Notes under the pieces: model-generated | What the model was told of the DNA's origin: nothing | What the model saw: only the letters and a program-made list of their open reading frames with translations | The model's database searches: none | From: Sphingomonas_Q fennica_A | GTDB taxonomy: Bacteria; Pseudomonadota; Alphaproteobacteria; Sphingomonadales; Sphingomonadaceae | Direction of reading: 5' to 3' | Length of the DNA stretch: 64,000 nucleotides | Assembly: GCA_036946415.1 (NCBI GenBank) | Contig: JAQIJD010000005.1 | Location: 1-64,000 of the forward strand | Shown here: positions 1 to 8,292 of the stretch, one piece after another | Position numbering within the stretch: the stretch's first letter is position 1 | Layout of the letters: the number at the start of each line of letters is the position of its first letter | Translations under genes and position numbers: made by a program

Positions 1-119
1 AATTCTACGACGAGAACGGCAATTTCGTCGAAACCCTCGATGTGTGGTGGTTCATGAACCACTATGAGAGCTATTGCGAGGAGAAGGGCATTCCCATCAA
101 CAAGCAGCTCTACCTGTAA
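1..119 (+). CDS. C-terminal fragment of an unrecognised protein
   Basis: An open frame enters from the left edge (first full codon at position 3) and ends at TAA 117-119, giving 38 residues rich in aromatic and acidic residues and ending in KQLYL. The stop overlaps the start of the following alcohol dehydrogenase (TAATG), so the two are probably translationally coupled in one operon. I do not recognise the family from this short tail. The upstream part lies outside the window. Confidence 0.7.
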   Translation, partial: FYDENGNFVETLDVWWFMNHYESYCEEKGIPINKQLYL

Positions 120-1129
120 TGAAGGCGGCCGTGATGCAGGGGCTGCACCGGCCCCTGACGGTCGAGACGCTGCCCGATCCTGCGCCGGCGGCGGGCGAAC
201 TGGTCGTCCGCGTCGGCCGCTGCGGCATCTGCGGGTCCGATCTGCACATGACCGAGGATCCCGCGTTCGGGAAGGGCGAGGGCGACGTCATCGGCCACGA
301 ATTCGCGGGCGAGGTGGTCGCGGTCGGCAGCGCGGCCGAGGGCGTCGCGGTCGGCGACATGGTATCGGTGGTGCCGATCCGCGGCTGCGGGCGGTGCGAC
401 CAGTGTCTCGCCGGGGAGACGGCGTGGTGCCGGAACGGCATGTTGCTGCAAGGCGGCGGCTACGCCGAATATGCCGTCACCACGCCCGGCCAGTGCGTCG
501 TCCTGCCGGCGGGTGCCAGCATGGCGGACGGCGCATTGGTCGAACCGCTGGCGGTGGCGCTGCACGGCGTGCGCCTGTCGGGCCTCATGCCCGGCGATGC
601 GGTGCTGGTGCTGGGGGCGGGGCCGATCGGCCTCGCCGTCGCCTTCTGGGCACGGCGGATGGGCGCCTCGCGCGTGGTGGTGCAGGACATCGCCGATCAC
701 CAGCAGGAACGCGCGCTGGCGATGGGGGCGACGGGCTTCGTCGTCGACCGTGCCGATCCGGTGGGGGCGGCGGTGCGCGCGCTGGGGCGGCCGGCGGACG
801 TGGTGTTCGAATGCGTCGGCCTGCCGGGGCTGATCGCGCAGGCCGTCGATCAGGTGCGGGTGAAGGGCACGGTCGTGATCCTCGGCCTCTGCACCCAGAC
901 CGACAGTTTCGTGCCGTTCACCGCCCTCTCCAAGGAGGTGCGCCTCCAGACCAGCGCCTTCTTCACCCGCAAGGATTATGAGGCGGCGCTGGACGTGCTG
1001 AACGCCGGCGTCGCCGAACCGCGGGCGATGATTACCGATACGGTGGCGCTGGCCGACGTGCCGACGGTGTTCGAGGGGCTGAAACAGCGCACCCACCAGT
1101 GCAAGGTGATGATCGCGCCGGGGGCATGA
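119..1129 (+). CDS. Zinc-dependent alcohol dehydrogenase (MDR family)
   Basis: A 336-residue medium-chain dehydrogenase/reductase, usual length for the family. The N-terminal GroES-like domain shows GRCGICGSD with a catalytic zinc cysteine, GHEFAGEV with a zinc histidine and glutamate, and the four-cysteine structural zinc lobe CGRCDQC...WC. The Rossmann domain carries the NAD(P) motif GAGPIG. The longer open frame starts upstream at 74, but ATG 119 gives the family-typical MKAAVMQG start and overlaps the previous stop. It likely oxidises a secondary alcohol, sugar alcohol or threonine-like substrate; the substrate cannot be read from the sequence. The operon ends in a strong hairpin at 1134-1156. 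Confidence 0.9.
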   Translation: MKAAVMQGLHRPLTVETLPDPAPAAGELVVRVGRCGICGSDLHMTEDPAFGKGEGDVIGHEFAGEVVAVGSAAEGVAVGDMVSVVPIRGCGRCDQCLAGETAWCRNGMLLQGGGYAEYAVTTPGQCVVLPAGASMADGALVEPLAVALHGVRLSGLMPGDAVLVLGAGPIGLAVAFWARRMGASRVVVQDIADHQQERALAMGATGFVVDRADPVGAAVRALGRPADVVFECVGLPGLIAQAVDQVRVKGTVVILGLCTQTDSFVPFTALSKEVRLQTSAFFTRKDYEAALDVLNAGVAEPRAMITDTVALADVPTVFEGLKQRTHQCKVMIAPGA

Positions 1130-1133
1130 GGGC

Positions 1134-1156
1134 GGCCCCGGCGCGCGGCCGGGGCC
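1134..1156. terminator. Hairpin between convergent genes
   Basis: A 9-bp GC-only stem (1134-1142 with 1148-1156) and a 5-nt loop sit between the convergent alcohol dehydrogenase and methyltransferase genes. There is no clear T run, so it is at best an imperfect bidirectional terminator. Confidence 0.5.
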
Positions 1157-1165
1157 ATGTCCGGA

Positions 1166-1966
1166 TCAGGCCGCCGGCTTGACGAACTTCAGCGTCAGCC
1201 GGTCGCTCTCGCCGATCGCCTGATATTTCGCCTTGTCGACTTCGCCCTTGCGCAGCGTCGGCGGCAGCGTCCAGACGCCGTCGGGCCAGTCGTGCGTGTC
1301 CTTCGGGTTCGCGTTGACGTTCGATTCGGCGGCGAGGCGGAAGCCGGCCTGTTCGGCGAGGCGCACGATCGTCGATCGCTTGAGGTAGCCGCTGGTCTTC
1401 TCGCGCGCGCTATCCGCCTCCTCGGGCAGGCGGTGATCGACGACGCCCAGCGTGCCGCCGGGCTTCAGCGCGGCGAAGAAGGCGCGGAACGCCCCCTCGG
1501 CGGCCGGCTGGCCGGCCATGATGAGATTGTGGACGTTGCGGAAGGTCAGCAGCACGTCGGCGCTGCCGGCGGGGACGGTGCTGGTGCCGGCGGCGGCATC
1601 CAGCGTGCCGAGCGTCGTCTCGCCCATCCGCGCCTTGTCCGCCAGCAGCTTGGTGGCGCCTTCCACCACCTGCGGCCGATCGGGCACGAGCGCCACGTAG
1701 CGGCCGTTGCCCTTCAGCATGGGCGCGAGGATATCCGCATACCAGCCGCCGCCGGGCATATATTCGACCACCGTCTGCCCCGGTTTCACGCCGAAGAAGG
1801 CCAAGGTCTCGGCCGGGTGGCGATAGCGATCGCGCGCGCGATCGGCGGGCTCGCGGGCGGGATCGGCGATGGCGGCGGTCACCACCTTGTCGGGGGTCGG
1901 CGTCTGCGCCACGGCGGCGAGCGCGGGGCTCAGCAGCAGGGCGGCGGCGAAAGCGATGGTGCGCAT
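1166..1966 (-). CDS. Exported class I SAM-dependent methyltransferase-like protein
   Basis: 266 residues. An N-terminal signal peptide (MRTIAFAAALLLSPALA, cleavage near AVAQ) is followed by a Rossmann-type methyltransferase fold. The SAM-binding loop is seen as VVEYMPGGGWYADIL around residues 65-80 and a further strand as ADVLLTFRNVHN. This matches the COG4798-type predicted methyltransferases that carry a signal peptide, a family common in alphaproteobacteria. How a SAM enzyme works outside the cytoplasm is unknown, so activity is not certain. It stands alone on the minus strand with its own upstream gap. Confidence 0.8.
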   Translation of the reverse strand: MRTIAFAAALLLSPALAAVAQTPTPDKVVTAAIADPAREPADRARDRYRHPAETLAFFGVKPGQTVVEYMPGGGWYADILAPMLKGNGRYVALVPDRPQVVEGATKLLADKARMGETTLGTLDAAAGTSTVPAGSADVLLTFRNVHNLIMAGQPAAEGAFRAFFAALKPGGTLGVVDHRLPEEADSAREKTSGYLKRSTIVRLAEQAGFRLAAESNVNANPKDTHDWPDGVWTLPPTLRKGEVDKAKYQAIGESDRLTLKFVKPAA

Positions 1967-2027
1967 GGTCTCTCCTCGGGGCCGGATGCCCTATGGGCAC
2001 CGCGGCCCCCGAGAAAGCAAGCGGGGA

Positions 2028-3521
2028 TTAGAGGCAGGATTCCAGATAGGCCTGATCGAACCCGAACTGGCGCGCCTTGTCGAGCGTGTAGGGGCGGAGA
2101 CCCGCCGAATTGAAGGCGCCGACGATCATGCCGTCCGATCCCTCGTCCAGATAGTCGAACTTGAACAATTCCTGCGTGACGATCACCGGGCCTTCCATAC
2201 CGATCACTTCGGTGATGTTGGTGACGCGGCGGCTGCCGTCGCGCAGGCGCTTTACCTGCACGATCATGTCGACCGAATCGGCGATCTGGCGGCTGATCGC
2301 CTCCTTCGGCACCTTGATGTCCGACATCATCACCATATTCTCCATACGCGCCAGCGCCTCGCGCGGGGAGTTGGAGTGGAGCGTGCACATCGATCCGTCG
2401 TGGCCGGTGTTCATCGCGGCCAGCATGTCGAAACATTCCGGCCCGCGGATTTCGCCCAGGATGATGCGATCGGGGCGCATACGCAGCGCGTTGATGACGA
2501 GATCGCGGATGGTGATCGCGCCATTGCCTTCCAGGTTGGCGGGCCGCGTCTCCAGCGGCAGCCAGTGCGGCTGCTGGAGGCGGAGTTCGGCCGCATCCTC
2601 GATGGTGATGACGCGCTCGCCCGGATCGATCATCTTGGACAGGGCATTGAGCATCGTCGTCTTGCCCGAGCCGGTGCCGCCCGAGATGACGATGTTGAGC
2701 CGGCTGGCGCCCGCGATCTTGAGCGCCGTCGCCATCTTGTCGCTCATGCTGCCGGTGCGGGCCATCATGTCGAGCGTGATCGGCTTGGCGGAGAATTTAC
2801 GGATCGAGATGGCGGTGCCGCGCAGCGACAGCGGCGGCACGATGACGTTGACGCGGCTGCCGTCGGCCAGGCGCGCGTCGGCCAGCGGGCTGGACTGGTC
2901 GACGCGGCGGCCGACCTTGGAGACGATGCGCTGCGCGATCTGGAAGAGGTGGCTCTCGTCGCGGAACTGGATCGGCGCGATCTCGAGCTTGCCCTTGCGC
3001 TCGATATAGGTCTGGTCCGGGCCGTTCACCATGATGTCGGTGATGGCCGGATCGGACAGCAATTCCTCGAGCGGCCCGAGGCCGAGCAGCTCGTCCACCA
3101 GCACCTTTTCCAGCGCGAACTGCTCGCGCCGGTTGAGCGTGATCTTCAGTTCGGCCAGCACCTCGCCGATGATCGGGCGGAATTCCTCGGCCAGCTCGTC
3201 CTTGGCAAGGCTGGAGGCGGCTTCGGGATCGACGCGCTCGAGCAGGCGCGGAAGCACCTGTTCCTTGATGCGGTGGACGGAGGCTTCGAACCCCTCGGCC
3301 TTGCCGGCGTTGGGATCGGCGGCACTGTCCTGCCGATGGGCGAGGCGCGCCATGGCGTCCTGCGGCTCCGCGGCCGCCGGGGCGGGGGCGTCGGCGATGG
3401 TTTCGACGGGCGGGAATTGCGCGCCGCCCTCCGGCTGCCAGCCGGGCGGGGCATGCATCGGCCGGGCGACGCCGAACCCCGTGCTGCGGCCCCCGCCGTT
3501 CCGCCGTCCGAAAGCGTTCAT
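2028..3521 (-). CDS. cpaF: CpaF/TadA-type pilus assembly ATPase
   Basis: 497 residues from ATG 3521 (MNAFGRRNGG); the open frame extends 16 codons further upstream with no better start. It belongs to the type II/IV secretion ATPase family. Visible motifs are Walker A GGTGSGKTT, the Asp-box/Walker B region RPDRIILGEIRG and the His-box segment MNTGHDGSMCTLHSN. The CpaF-type N-terminal domain runs from about residue 60 to 180. The first ~70 residues are low-complexity and proline/glycine-rich. CpaF powers Tad (Flp) pilus assembly at the inner membrane. No other tad/cpa genes lie in the window, so this is an orphan copy here. Confidence 0.92.
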   Translation of the reverse strand: MNAFGRRNGGGRSTGFGVARPMHAPPGWQPEGGAQFPPVETIADAPAPAAAEPQDAMARLAHRQDSAADPNAGKAEGFEASVHRIKEQVLPRLLERVDPEAASSLAKDELAEEFRPIIGEVLAELKITLNRREQFALEKVLVDELLGLGPLEELLSDPAITDIMVNGPDQTYIERKGKLEIAPIQFRDESHLFQIAQRIVSKVGRRVDQSSPLADARLADGSRVNVIVPPLSLRGTAISIRKFSAKPITLDMMARTGSMSDKMATALKIAGASRLNIVISGGTGSGKTTMLNALSKMIDPGERVITIEDAAELRLQQPHWLPLETRPANLEGNGAITIRDLVINALRMRPDRIILGEIRGPECFDMLAAMNTGHDGSMCTLHSNSPREALARMENMVMMSDIKVPKEAISRQIADSVDMIVQVKRLRDGSRRVTNITEVIGMEGPVIVTQELFKFDYLDEGSDGMIVGAFNSAGLRPYTLDKARQFGFDQAYLESCL

Positions 3522-3626
3522 TGTGCCCTGATCCCCGCTGGTGCGATACGGGGCAGGGCTTAAGCCCAAGTGGTTGACGATCGCTTAAGTCCGATCGTCA
3601 GCCAACCGCTTCAAGGACTTGGCGGA

Positions 3627-3890
3627 TCAGGCCGCCTCGGTCGCCTGCTCGGCGAGCACGGTCAGGCCGCGCTGGTTGACCTCGGCGAAGCCGCCCTCGA
3701 CGGCGATCCGCGCGGAGATGGCGTTGGGCCCCGAATAGACCACCAGCTCGCCCGACCGGATCACCGTCATTAGCGGCGCATGGCCTTGCAGGACGGCGAA
3801 ATCGCCCTCGGTGCCGGGGACGACGACCATATGCACCTCCTCCGAACGGAAGAGCTTCTCGGGCGTCACGAGTTCGAAGTGGAGGGCCAT
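3627..3890 (-). CDS. atpC: ATP synthase F1 epsilon subunit, short form
   Basis: 87 residues covering only the N-terminal beta-sandwich domain (FELVTPEKLFRSEEV, VVVPGTEGDFAVLQGHAP). The C-terminal helical hairpin that inhibits ATP hydrolysis in E. coli epsilon (about 138 residues) is absent. The subunit is last in the atpHAGDC operon, as expected, but is separated from atpD by a small coiled-coil gene. Short epsilon subunits occur in alphaproteobacteria, where inhibition can instead be provided by the zeta protein, so this is probably not a truncation. Confidence 0.92.
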   Translation of the reverse strand: MALHFELVTPEKLFRSEEVHMVVVPGTEGDFAVLQGHAPLMTVIRSGELVVYSGPNAISARIAVEGGFAEVNQRGLTVLAEQATEAA

Positions 3891-3899
3891 GGGTTCAAC

Positions 3900-4202
3900 C
3901 TACAATTTGATGATGGCGATGATGAGCCCGCCGACCGCGACCTGCGTGCTGACGACCCAAACGAGAAGCTGGCTGCGAACCCGTTCGATTTCGGCCTTCA
4001 ACTCCTGCCGGACCATCTGCAACTCAGCCTTCAGGAGGTTGATCTCAGACCTGAGGGATTGCTCAGCCGCAGCAACATCCGCTTTCGTTGCAGCCGATTC
4101 CGTGATCGACCGCGCGATCGCCGCAGCGATCGCTTCCGCCTGTGGTGCCGGCAGATCGGCAGCGCGCAACTCCCGCGCGATCGTCAGCGTGTCGACCATC
4201 AT
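3900..4202 (-). CDS. Small coiled-coil protein with C-terminal membrane anchor (DUF1640-like)
   Basis: 100 residues starting MMVDTL; either of the two ATGs could be used. An N-terminal alanine-rich helix is followed by a heptad-patterned coiled coil (about residues 40-80, with LRSEINLLKAELQMVRQEL) and one C-terminal transmembrane segment (LLVWVVSTQVAVGGLIIAII). This layout resembles the DUF1640/CCDC90-type coiled-coil proteins found in bacteria and mitochondria. It lies 35 bp after atpD and 9 bp before atpC on the same strand, so it should be co-transcribed with ATP synthase. Its function is unknown; the family match is by architecture only. Confidence 0.75.
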   Translation of the reverse strand: MMVDTLTIARELRAADLPAPQAEAIAAAIARSITESAATKADVAAAEQSLRSEINLLKAELQMVRQELKAEIERVRSQLLVWVVSTQVAVGGLIIAIIKL

Positions 4203-4237
4203 GGCCTGATGCTATCCGATCGCGCGGGGGCTGTCGA

Positions 4238-5701
4238 TCAGGCCTGCTCGGCCAGCTTCTTGGCCTTTTCGATCGCCTCGTCGATGCCGCCGACCATGTA
4301 GAAGGCGCTCTCGGGCAGGTCGTCGTGCTTGCCCTCGACCACTTCGCGGAACGAGCGGACCGTGTCCTCGATCGAGACGAACTTGCCGGAGATGCCGGTG
4401 AACACCTCGGCGACGTGGAACGGCTGGCTGAGGAAGCGCTGGATCTTGCGGGCGCGCTGCACCGTCAGCTTATCCTCCTCGGACAGTTCGTCCATGCCGA
4501 GGATGGCGATGATGTCCTGCAACGACTTGTACTTCTGGAGCAGCGTCTGCACGGCGCGGGCCGTGTCATAATGCTCCTGGCCCACGGTGCGCGGCTCCAG
4601 CACGCGGCTGGTCGAATCGAGCGGATCGACCGCCGGATAGATGCCGAGTTCGGAGATGGCGCGGTTGAGCACCGTCGTCGCGTCGAGGTGGGCGAAGGAG
4701 GTGGCCGGCGCCGGATCGGTCAGATCGTCCGCGGGCACGTAGATCGCCTGCACCGAGGTGATCGACCCCTTGTTGGTCGAGGTGATCCGCTCCTGCAACG
4801 CGCCCATGTCGGTCGCGAGCGTCGGCTGATAGCCCACCGCCGAGGGGATGCGGCCAAGGAGCGCCGACACTTCCGAACCCGCCTGGGTGAAGCGGAAGAT
4901 ATTGTCGACGAAGAACAGCACGTCCTGGCCTTCCTCGTCGCGGAAATATTCGGCGATGGCGAGGCCGGAGAGGGCGACGCGCGCGCGGGCGCCCGGCGGC
5001 TCGTTCATCTGGCCGTAGACCAGCGCCACCTTCGATCCCTCGGAGGTCGGATTGCCGTCGGCATCCTTGGCGATGACGCCCGCATCGAGGAATTCGTGGT
5101 AGAGGTCGTTGCCCTCGCGCGTCCGCTCGCCCACGCCCGCGAACACCGACGTGCCGCCATGGCCCTTGGCGATGTTGTTGATGAGCTCCTGGATCAGCAC
5201 CGTCTTGCCGACGCCGGCACCGCCGAACAGGCCGATCTTGCCGCCCTTGGCATAGGGGGCGAGGAGATCGATCACCTTGATGCCGGTGACGAGGATCGAC
5301 GTCTCGGTCGCCTGGTCGACGAACTCGGGGGCCTTGGCGTGGATCGGCGCGCGCAGGTCGGTCTGCACCGGGCCGCGCTCGTCGATCGGATCGCCGACGA
5401 CGTTCAGGATGCGGCCGAGCGTCTTGGGGCCGACGGGCACGCGGATCTGGCTGCCGGTGTCGGTCACTTCCTGCCCGCGGGTCAGGCCCTCGGTCGCGTC
5501 CATGGCGATGGTGCGGACGGTGTTCTCGCCCAGATGCTGCGCCACTTCGAGGACCAGCCGGTTGCCCTGGTTGGTCGTCTCCAGCGCGGAGAGGATCGCC
5601 GGCAGGCTGTCCTCGAAGGTCACGTCGACGACGGCGCCGATGACCTGGCTGATGCGGCCGACGTTGTTCGTGCCGAACGAGATTGAGGGGGCGGTTGCCA
5701 T
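4238..5701 (-). CDS. atpD: ATP synthase F1 beta subunit
   Basis: 487 residues, usual length. It is the catalytic subunit of the F1 sector, with P-loop GGAGVGKT, the catalytic-glutamate region GVGERTREGNDL, and the conserved FVDNIFRFTQAGSEVS and LLGRIPSAVGYQPTL segments. It is encoded 27 bp after atpG in the minus-strand atp operon. Confidence 0.99.
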   Translation of the reverse strand: MATAPSISFGTNNVGRISQVIGAVVDVTFEDSLPAILSALETTNQGNRLVLEVAQHLGENTVRTIAMDATEGLTRGQEVTDTGSQIRVPVGPKTLGRILNVVGDPIDERGPVQTDLRAPIHAKAPEFVDQATETSILVTGIKVIDLLAPYAKGGKIGLFGGAGVGKTVLIQELINNIAKGHGGTSVFAGVGERTREGNDLYHEFLDAGVIAKDADGNPTSEGSKVALVYGQMNEPPGARARVALSGLAIAEYFRDEEGQDVLFFVDNIFRFTQAGSEVSALLGRIPSAVGYQPTLATDMGALQERITSTNKGSITSVQAIYVPADDLTDPAPATSFAHLDATTVLNRAISELGIYPAVDPLDSTSRVLEPRTVGQEHYDTARAVQTLLQKYKSLQDIIAILGMDELSEEDKLTVQRARKIQRFLSQPFHVAEVFTGISGKFVSIEDTVRSFREVVEGKHDDLPESAFYMVGGIDEAIEKAKKLAEQA

Positions 5702-5728
5702 CGTGTGCGTCCTTGCCTGCGGGTTCGT

Positions 5729-6610
5729 TTAGAGCGCTTCGGCGCCGGAGATGATCTCGACCAGTTCGGTCGTGATCGCGGCCTGCCGCGTGCGGTTATA
5801 CTGGATGGTGAGGCGGTTGATCATGTCGCCGGCGTTGCGCGTGGCATTGTCCATCGCGGTCATGCGGCTGCCCTGTTCGGACGCGGCATTCTCCAGCATC
5901 GCGCGGAACAGCTGCACCGCGATGTTGCGCGGCAGCAGGGCGGCGAGGATCTCCTCCTCGTCGGGCTCATATTCGACCACGGCGGAGGTGCCGGCGGCGT
6001 CGTTCGCGGCGACGGGGATCTGCACCGGGATGATCTGCTGCTCGGTCGGCTCCTGCACCAGCGCGGACTGGAAGCGCGCGTAGAACAGGTGGGCGATGTC
6101 GAACTCGCCCGCCTCGAACCGGCGGGTCAGGTCGCGCGCGACCTCGAGCGCGTCGGTGAAGGCGACGTTCTTGATGTGGCTCTGATCGACCTGATGGACG
6201 ATGCGGCCGGGGAACAGCCGCTGGATCACCGGCCGGCCCTTGCGGCCGATCAGGTAGAAGCGCACGTCCTTGCCCTCGGCGATCAGGCTCTCGGCCTTCT
6301 TGCGCGCGGCGCGGACGATATTGGTGTTGAACGCGCCGGCCAGGCCGCGCTCGGACGTGGCGACGACCAGCAGGTGGCGCTTGTCGGAACCGGTGCCCGC
6401 CAGCAGCGGCGAGGCGCCGGGGCCGACCGCGACCTTGGCGGCGAGGCCCGCCATCACCGCCGTCAGCCGTTCGGCATAGGGGCGGCCGGCCTCCGCCGCG
6501 GACTGCGCGCGGCGCAGCTTGGCGGCGGCGACCATCTTCATCGCCTTGGTGATCTTCTGGGTCGACTTCACCGAGGTGATGCGGACCTTGAGGGCTTTGA
6601 GCGAGGCCAT
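5729..6610 (-). CDS. atpG: ATP synthase F1 gamma subunit
   Basis: 293 residues with the conserved N-terminal coiled-coil helix (MASLKALKVRITSVKSTQK, then KAMKMVAAAKLRRAQ) and the C-terminal helix ending NRTRQAAITTELVEIISGA. It forms the rotating central stalk of F1. It is separated from atpA by a 150-bp gap holding two hairpins, which may modulate expression of the distal atpG-D-C part of the operon. Confidence 0.98.
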   Translation of the reverse strand: MASLKALKVRITSVKSTQKITKAMKMVAAAKLRRAQSAAEAGRPYAERLTAVMAGLAAKVAVGPGASPLLAGTGSDKRHLLVVATSERGLAGAFNTNIVRAARKKAESLIAEGKDVRFYLIGRKGRPVIQRLFPGRIVHQVDQSHIKNVAFTDALEVARDLTRRFEAGEFDIAHLFYARFQSALVQEPTEQQIIPVQIPVAANDAAGTSAVVEYEPDEEEILAALLPRNIAVQLFRAMLENAASEQGSRMTAMDNATRNAGDMINRLTIQYNRTRQAAITTELVEIISGAEAL

Positions 6611-6760
6611 CTCTTCCTTCCAGCCCTCCCCCTTGAGGGGGAGGATACGAAGACTTGGCGGCTCTGCCGCCTAGTCGAAGTTGGAGAGGGTGTCCTACGC
6701 CCGTGGGCGTCGCGACCCCCTCACCCAACCCTCTCCCCGGCGGGGAGAGGGCTTTATGCG
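6611..6760. repeat. Hairpin-rich spacer (REP-like) between atpA and atpG
   Basis: The 150-bp gap holds two perfect GC hairpins. One has an 8-bp stem at 6625-6632/6637-6644 with a 4-nt loop. The other has a 10-bp stem at 6729-6738/6742-6751 with a 3-nt loop and lies just after the atpA stop. No ORF or promoter is evident. Such palindromes resemble REP-type elements found scattered in sphingomonad intergenic regions. They could stabilise the upstream atpHA mRNA or attenuate transcription into atpGDC. Confidence 0.6.
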
Positions 6761-8290
6761 TTACGCGAACGTCTTGCCGAAGGCGTCGAGTGCGGCCTTC
6801 AGCCCGCTCTTGGCCTCGTCGCCCAGATCCTTGGTGTCGCGGATCTTGGCGAGTACGCCCGAGTGATTGGCGCGGAGATCGGCCAGCATCGCCTGTTCGT
6901 AGCGGGTGACGTCCGCCACCGGCACCTGATCGATATAGCCGTTGGTGCCGGCAAAGATCGAGGCGACCTGCTCCTCGAACGGCAGCGGGCTGAACTGCGC
7001 CTGCTTCAGCAGCTCGGTCAGCCGCGCGCCGCGGTTCAGCAGGCGCTGGGTGGAGGCGTCGAGGTCCGAACCGAACTGGGCGAAGGCCGCCATCTCGCGA
7101 TATTGCGCCAGCTCCAGCTTGATCGAGCCGGCGACCTTCTTCATCGCCTTGGTCTGCGCGGCGGAACCGACGCGGCTGACCGACAGGCCGACGTTGATGG
7201 CCGGTCGGATGCCCTGATAGAACAGGTCGGTCTCGAGGAAGATCTGGCCGTCGGTGATCGAGATCACGTTGGTCGGGATGTAGGCGGAGACGTCGCCGGC
7301 CTGCGTCTCGATGATCGGCAGCGCCGTCAGCGAGCCGCCGCCCATCTTGTCGGACATCTTGGCCGCGCGCTCCAGCAGGCGGCTGTGCAGATAGAAGACG
7401 TCGCCCGGATAGGCTTCGCGGCCCGGCGGGCGGCGCAGCAGCAGCGACATCTGGCGATAGGCGACGGCCTGCTTGGACAGATCGTCGAACACGATCAGCG
7501 CGTGCATGCCGTTGTCGCGGAAATATTCGCCCATCGCCGCGCCCGTATAGGGGGCGAGGAACTGCATCGGCGCCGGATCGGAGGCGGTGGCGGCGACGAC
7601 GATGGAATATTCCATCGCGCCATTCTCCTCCAGCGTCTTGACGAGCTGGGCGACGGTCGACCGCTTCTGGCCGACCGCGACATAGACGCAATAGAGCTTC
7701 TTGCTCTCGTCGGTGCCGGCGTTGACGCCCTTCTGGTTGATGAAGGCGTCGATCGCGACCGCCGACTTGCCGGTCTGGCGATCGCCGATGATGAGTTCGC
7801 GCTGGCCGCGGCCGACCGGCACCAGCGCGTCGATCGCCTTGAGGCCGGTCTGCACCGGCTCCGACACCGACTGGCGCGGGATGATGCCGGGGGCCTTCAC
7901 TTCGACGCGGCTGCGGCCTTCGGCCAGGATCGGGCCCTTGCCGTCGATCGGGTTGCCGAGGCCGTCGACCACGCGGCCGAGCAGGCCCTTGCCGACCGGC
8001 ACGTCCACGATCGTGCCGGTGCGCTTGACGGTATCGCCTTCCTTGATCTCGGCGTCCGAGCCGAAGATCACGACGCCGACGTTGTCGGCCTCGAGGTTGA
8101 GCGCCATGCCCTGCACGCCATTGGCGAATTCGACCATCTCGCCGGCCTGGACGTTGTCCAGCCCGTAGATGCGGGCGATGCCGTCGCCCACCGACAGGAC
8201 GGAGCCGACTTCCGAGACCTGCGCCTCGGTGCCGAAGCTCGCGATCTGGTCGCGGATGACCTTGGAGATTTCTGCGGCGCGGATTTCCAT
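6761..8290 (-). CDS. atpA: ATP synthase F1 alpha subunit
   Basis: 509 residues, with P-loop GDRQTGKSA, the VDGLGNPIDGKGP segment and the C-terminal signature region PAINVGLSVSRVGSAAQ. It is the regulatory nucleotide-binding partner of beta in the F1 hexamer. The gene starts 2 bp after atpH, indicating tight coupling. Confidence 0.99.
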   Translation of the reverse strand: MEIRAAEISKVIRDQIASFGTEAQVSEVGSVLSVGDGIARIYGLDNVQAGEMVEFANGVQGMALNLEADNVGVVIFGSDAEIKEGDTVKRTGTIVDVPVGKGLLGRVVDGLGNPIDGKGPILAEGRSRVEVKAPGIIPRQSVSEPVQTGLKAIDALVPVGRGQRELIIGDRQTGKSAVAIDAFINQKGVNAGTDESKKLYCVYVAVGQKRSTVAQLVKTLEENGAMEYSIVVAATASDPAPMQFLAPYTGAAMGEYFRDNGMHALIVFDDLSKQAVAYRQMSLLLRRPPGREAYPGDVFYLHSRLLERAAKMSDKMGGGSLTALPIIETQAGDVSAYIPTNVISITDGQIFLETDLFYQGIRPAINVGLSVSRVGSAAQTKAMKKVAGSIKLELAQYREMAAFAQFGSDLDASTQRLLNRGARLTELLKQAQFSPLPFEEQVASIFAGTNGYIDQVPVADVTRYEQAMLADLRANHSGVLAKIRDTKDLGDEAKSGLKAALDAFGKTFA

Positions 8291-8292
8291 GT

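Noticed and set aside
1869..3563. Long plus-strand ORF (564 codons) opposite cpaF
   Set aside because: Antisense shadow of cpaF: rich in R, H, D and E with no domain pattern, typical of the complementary strand of high-GC genes.
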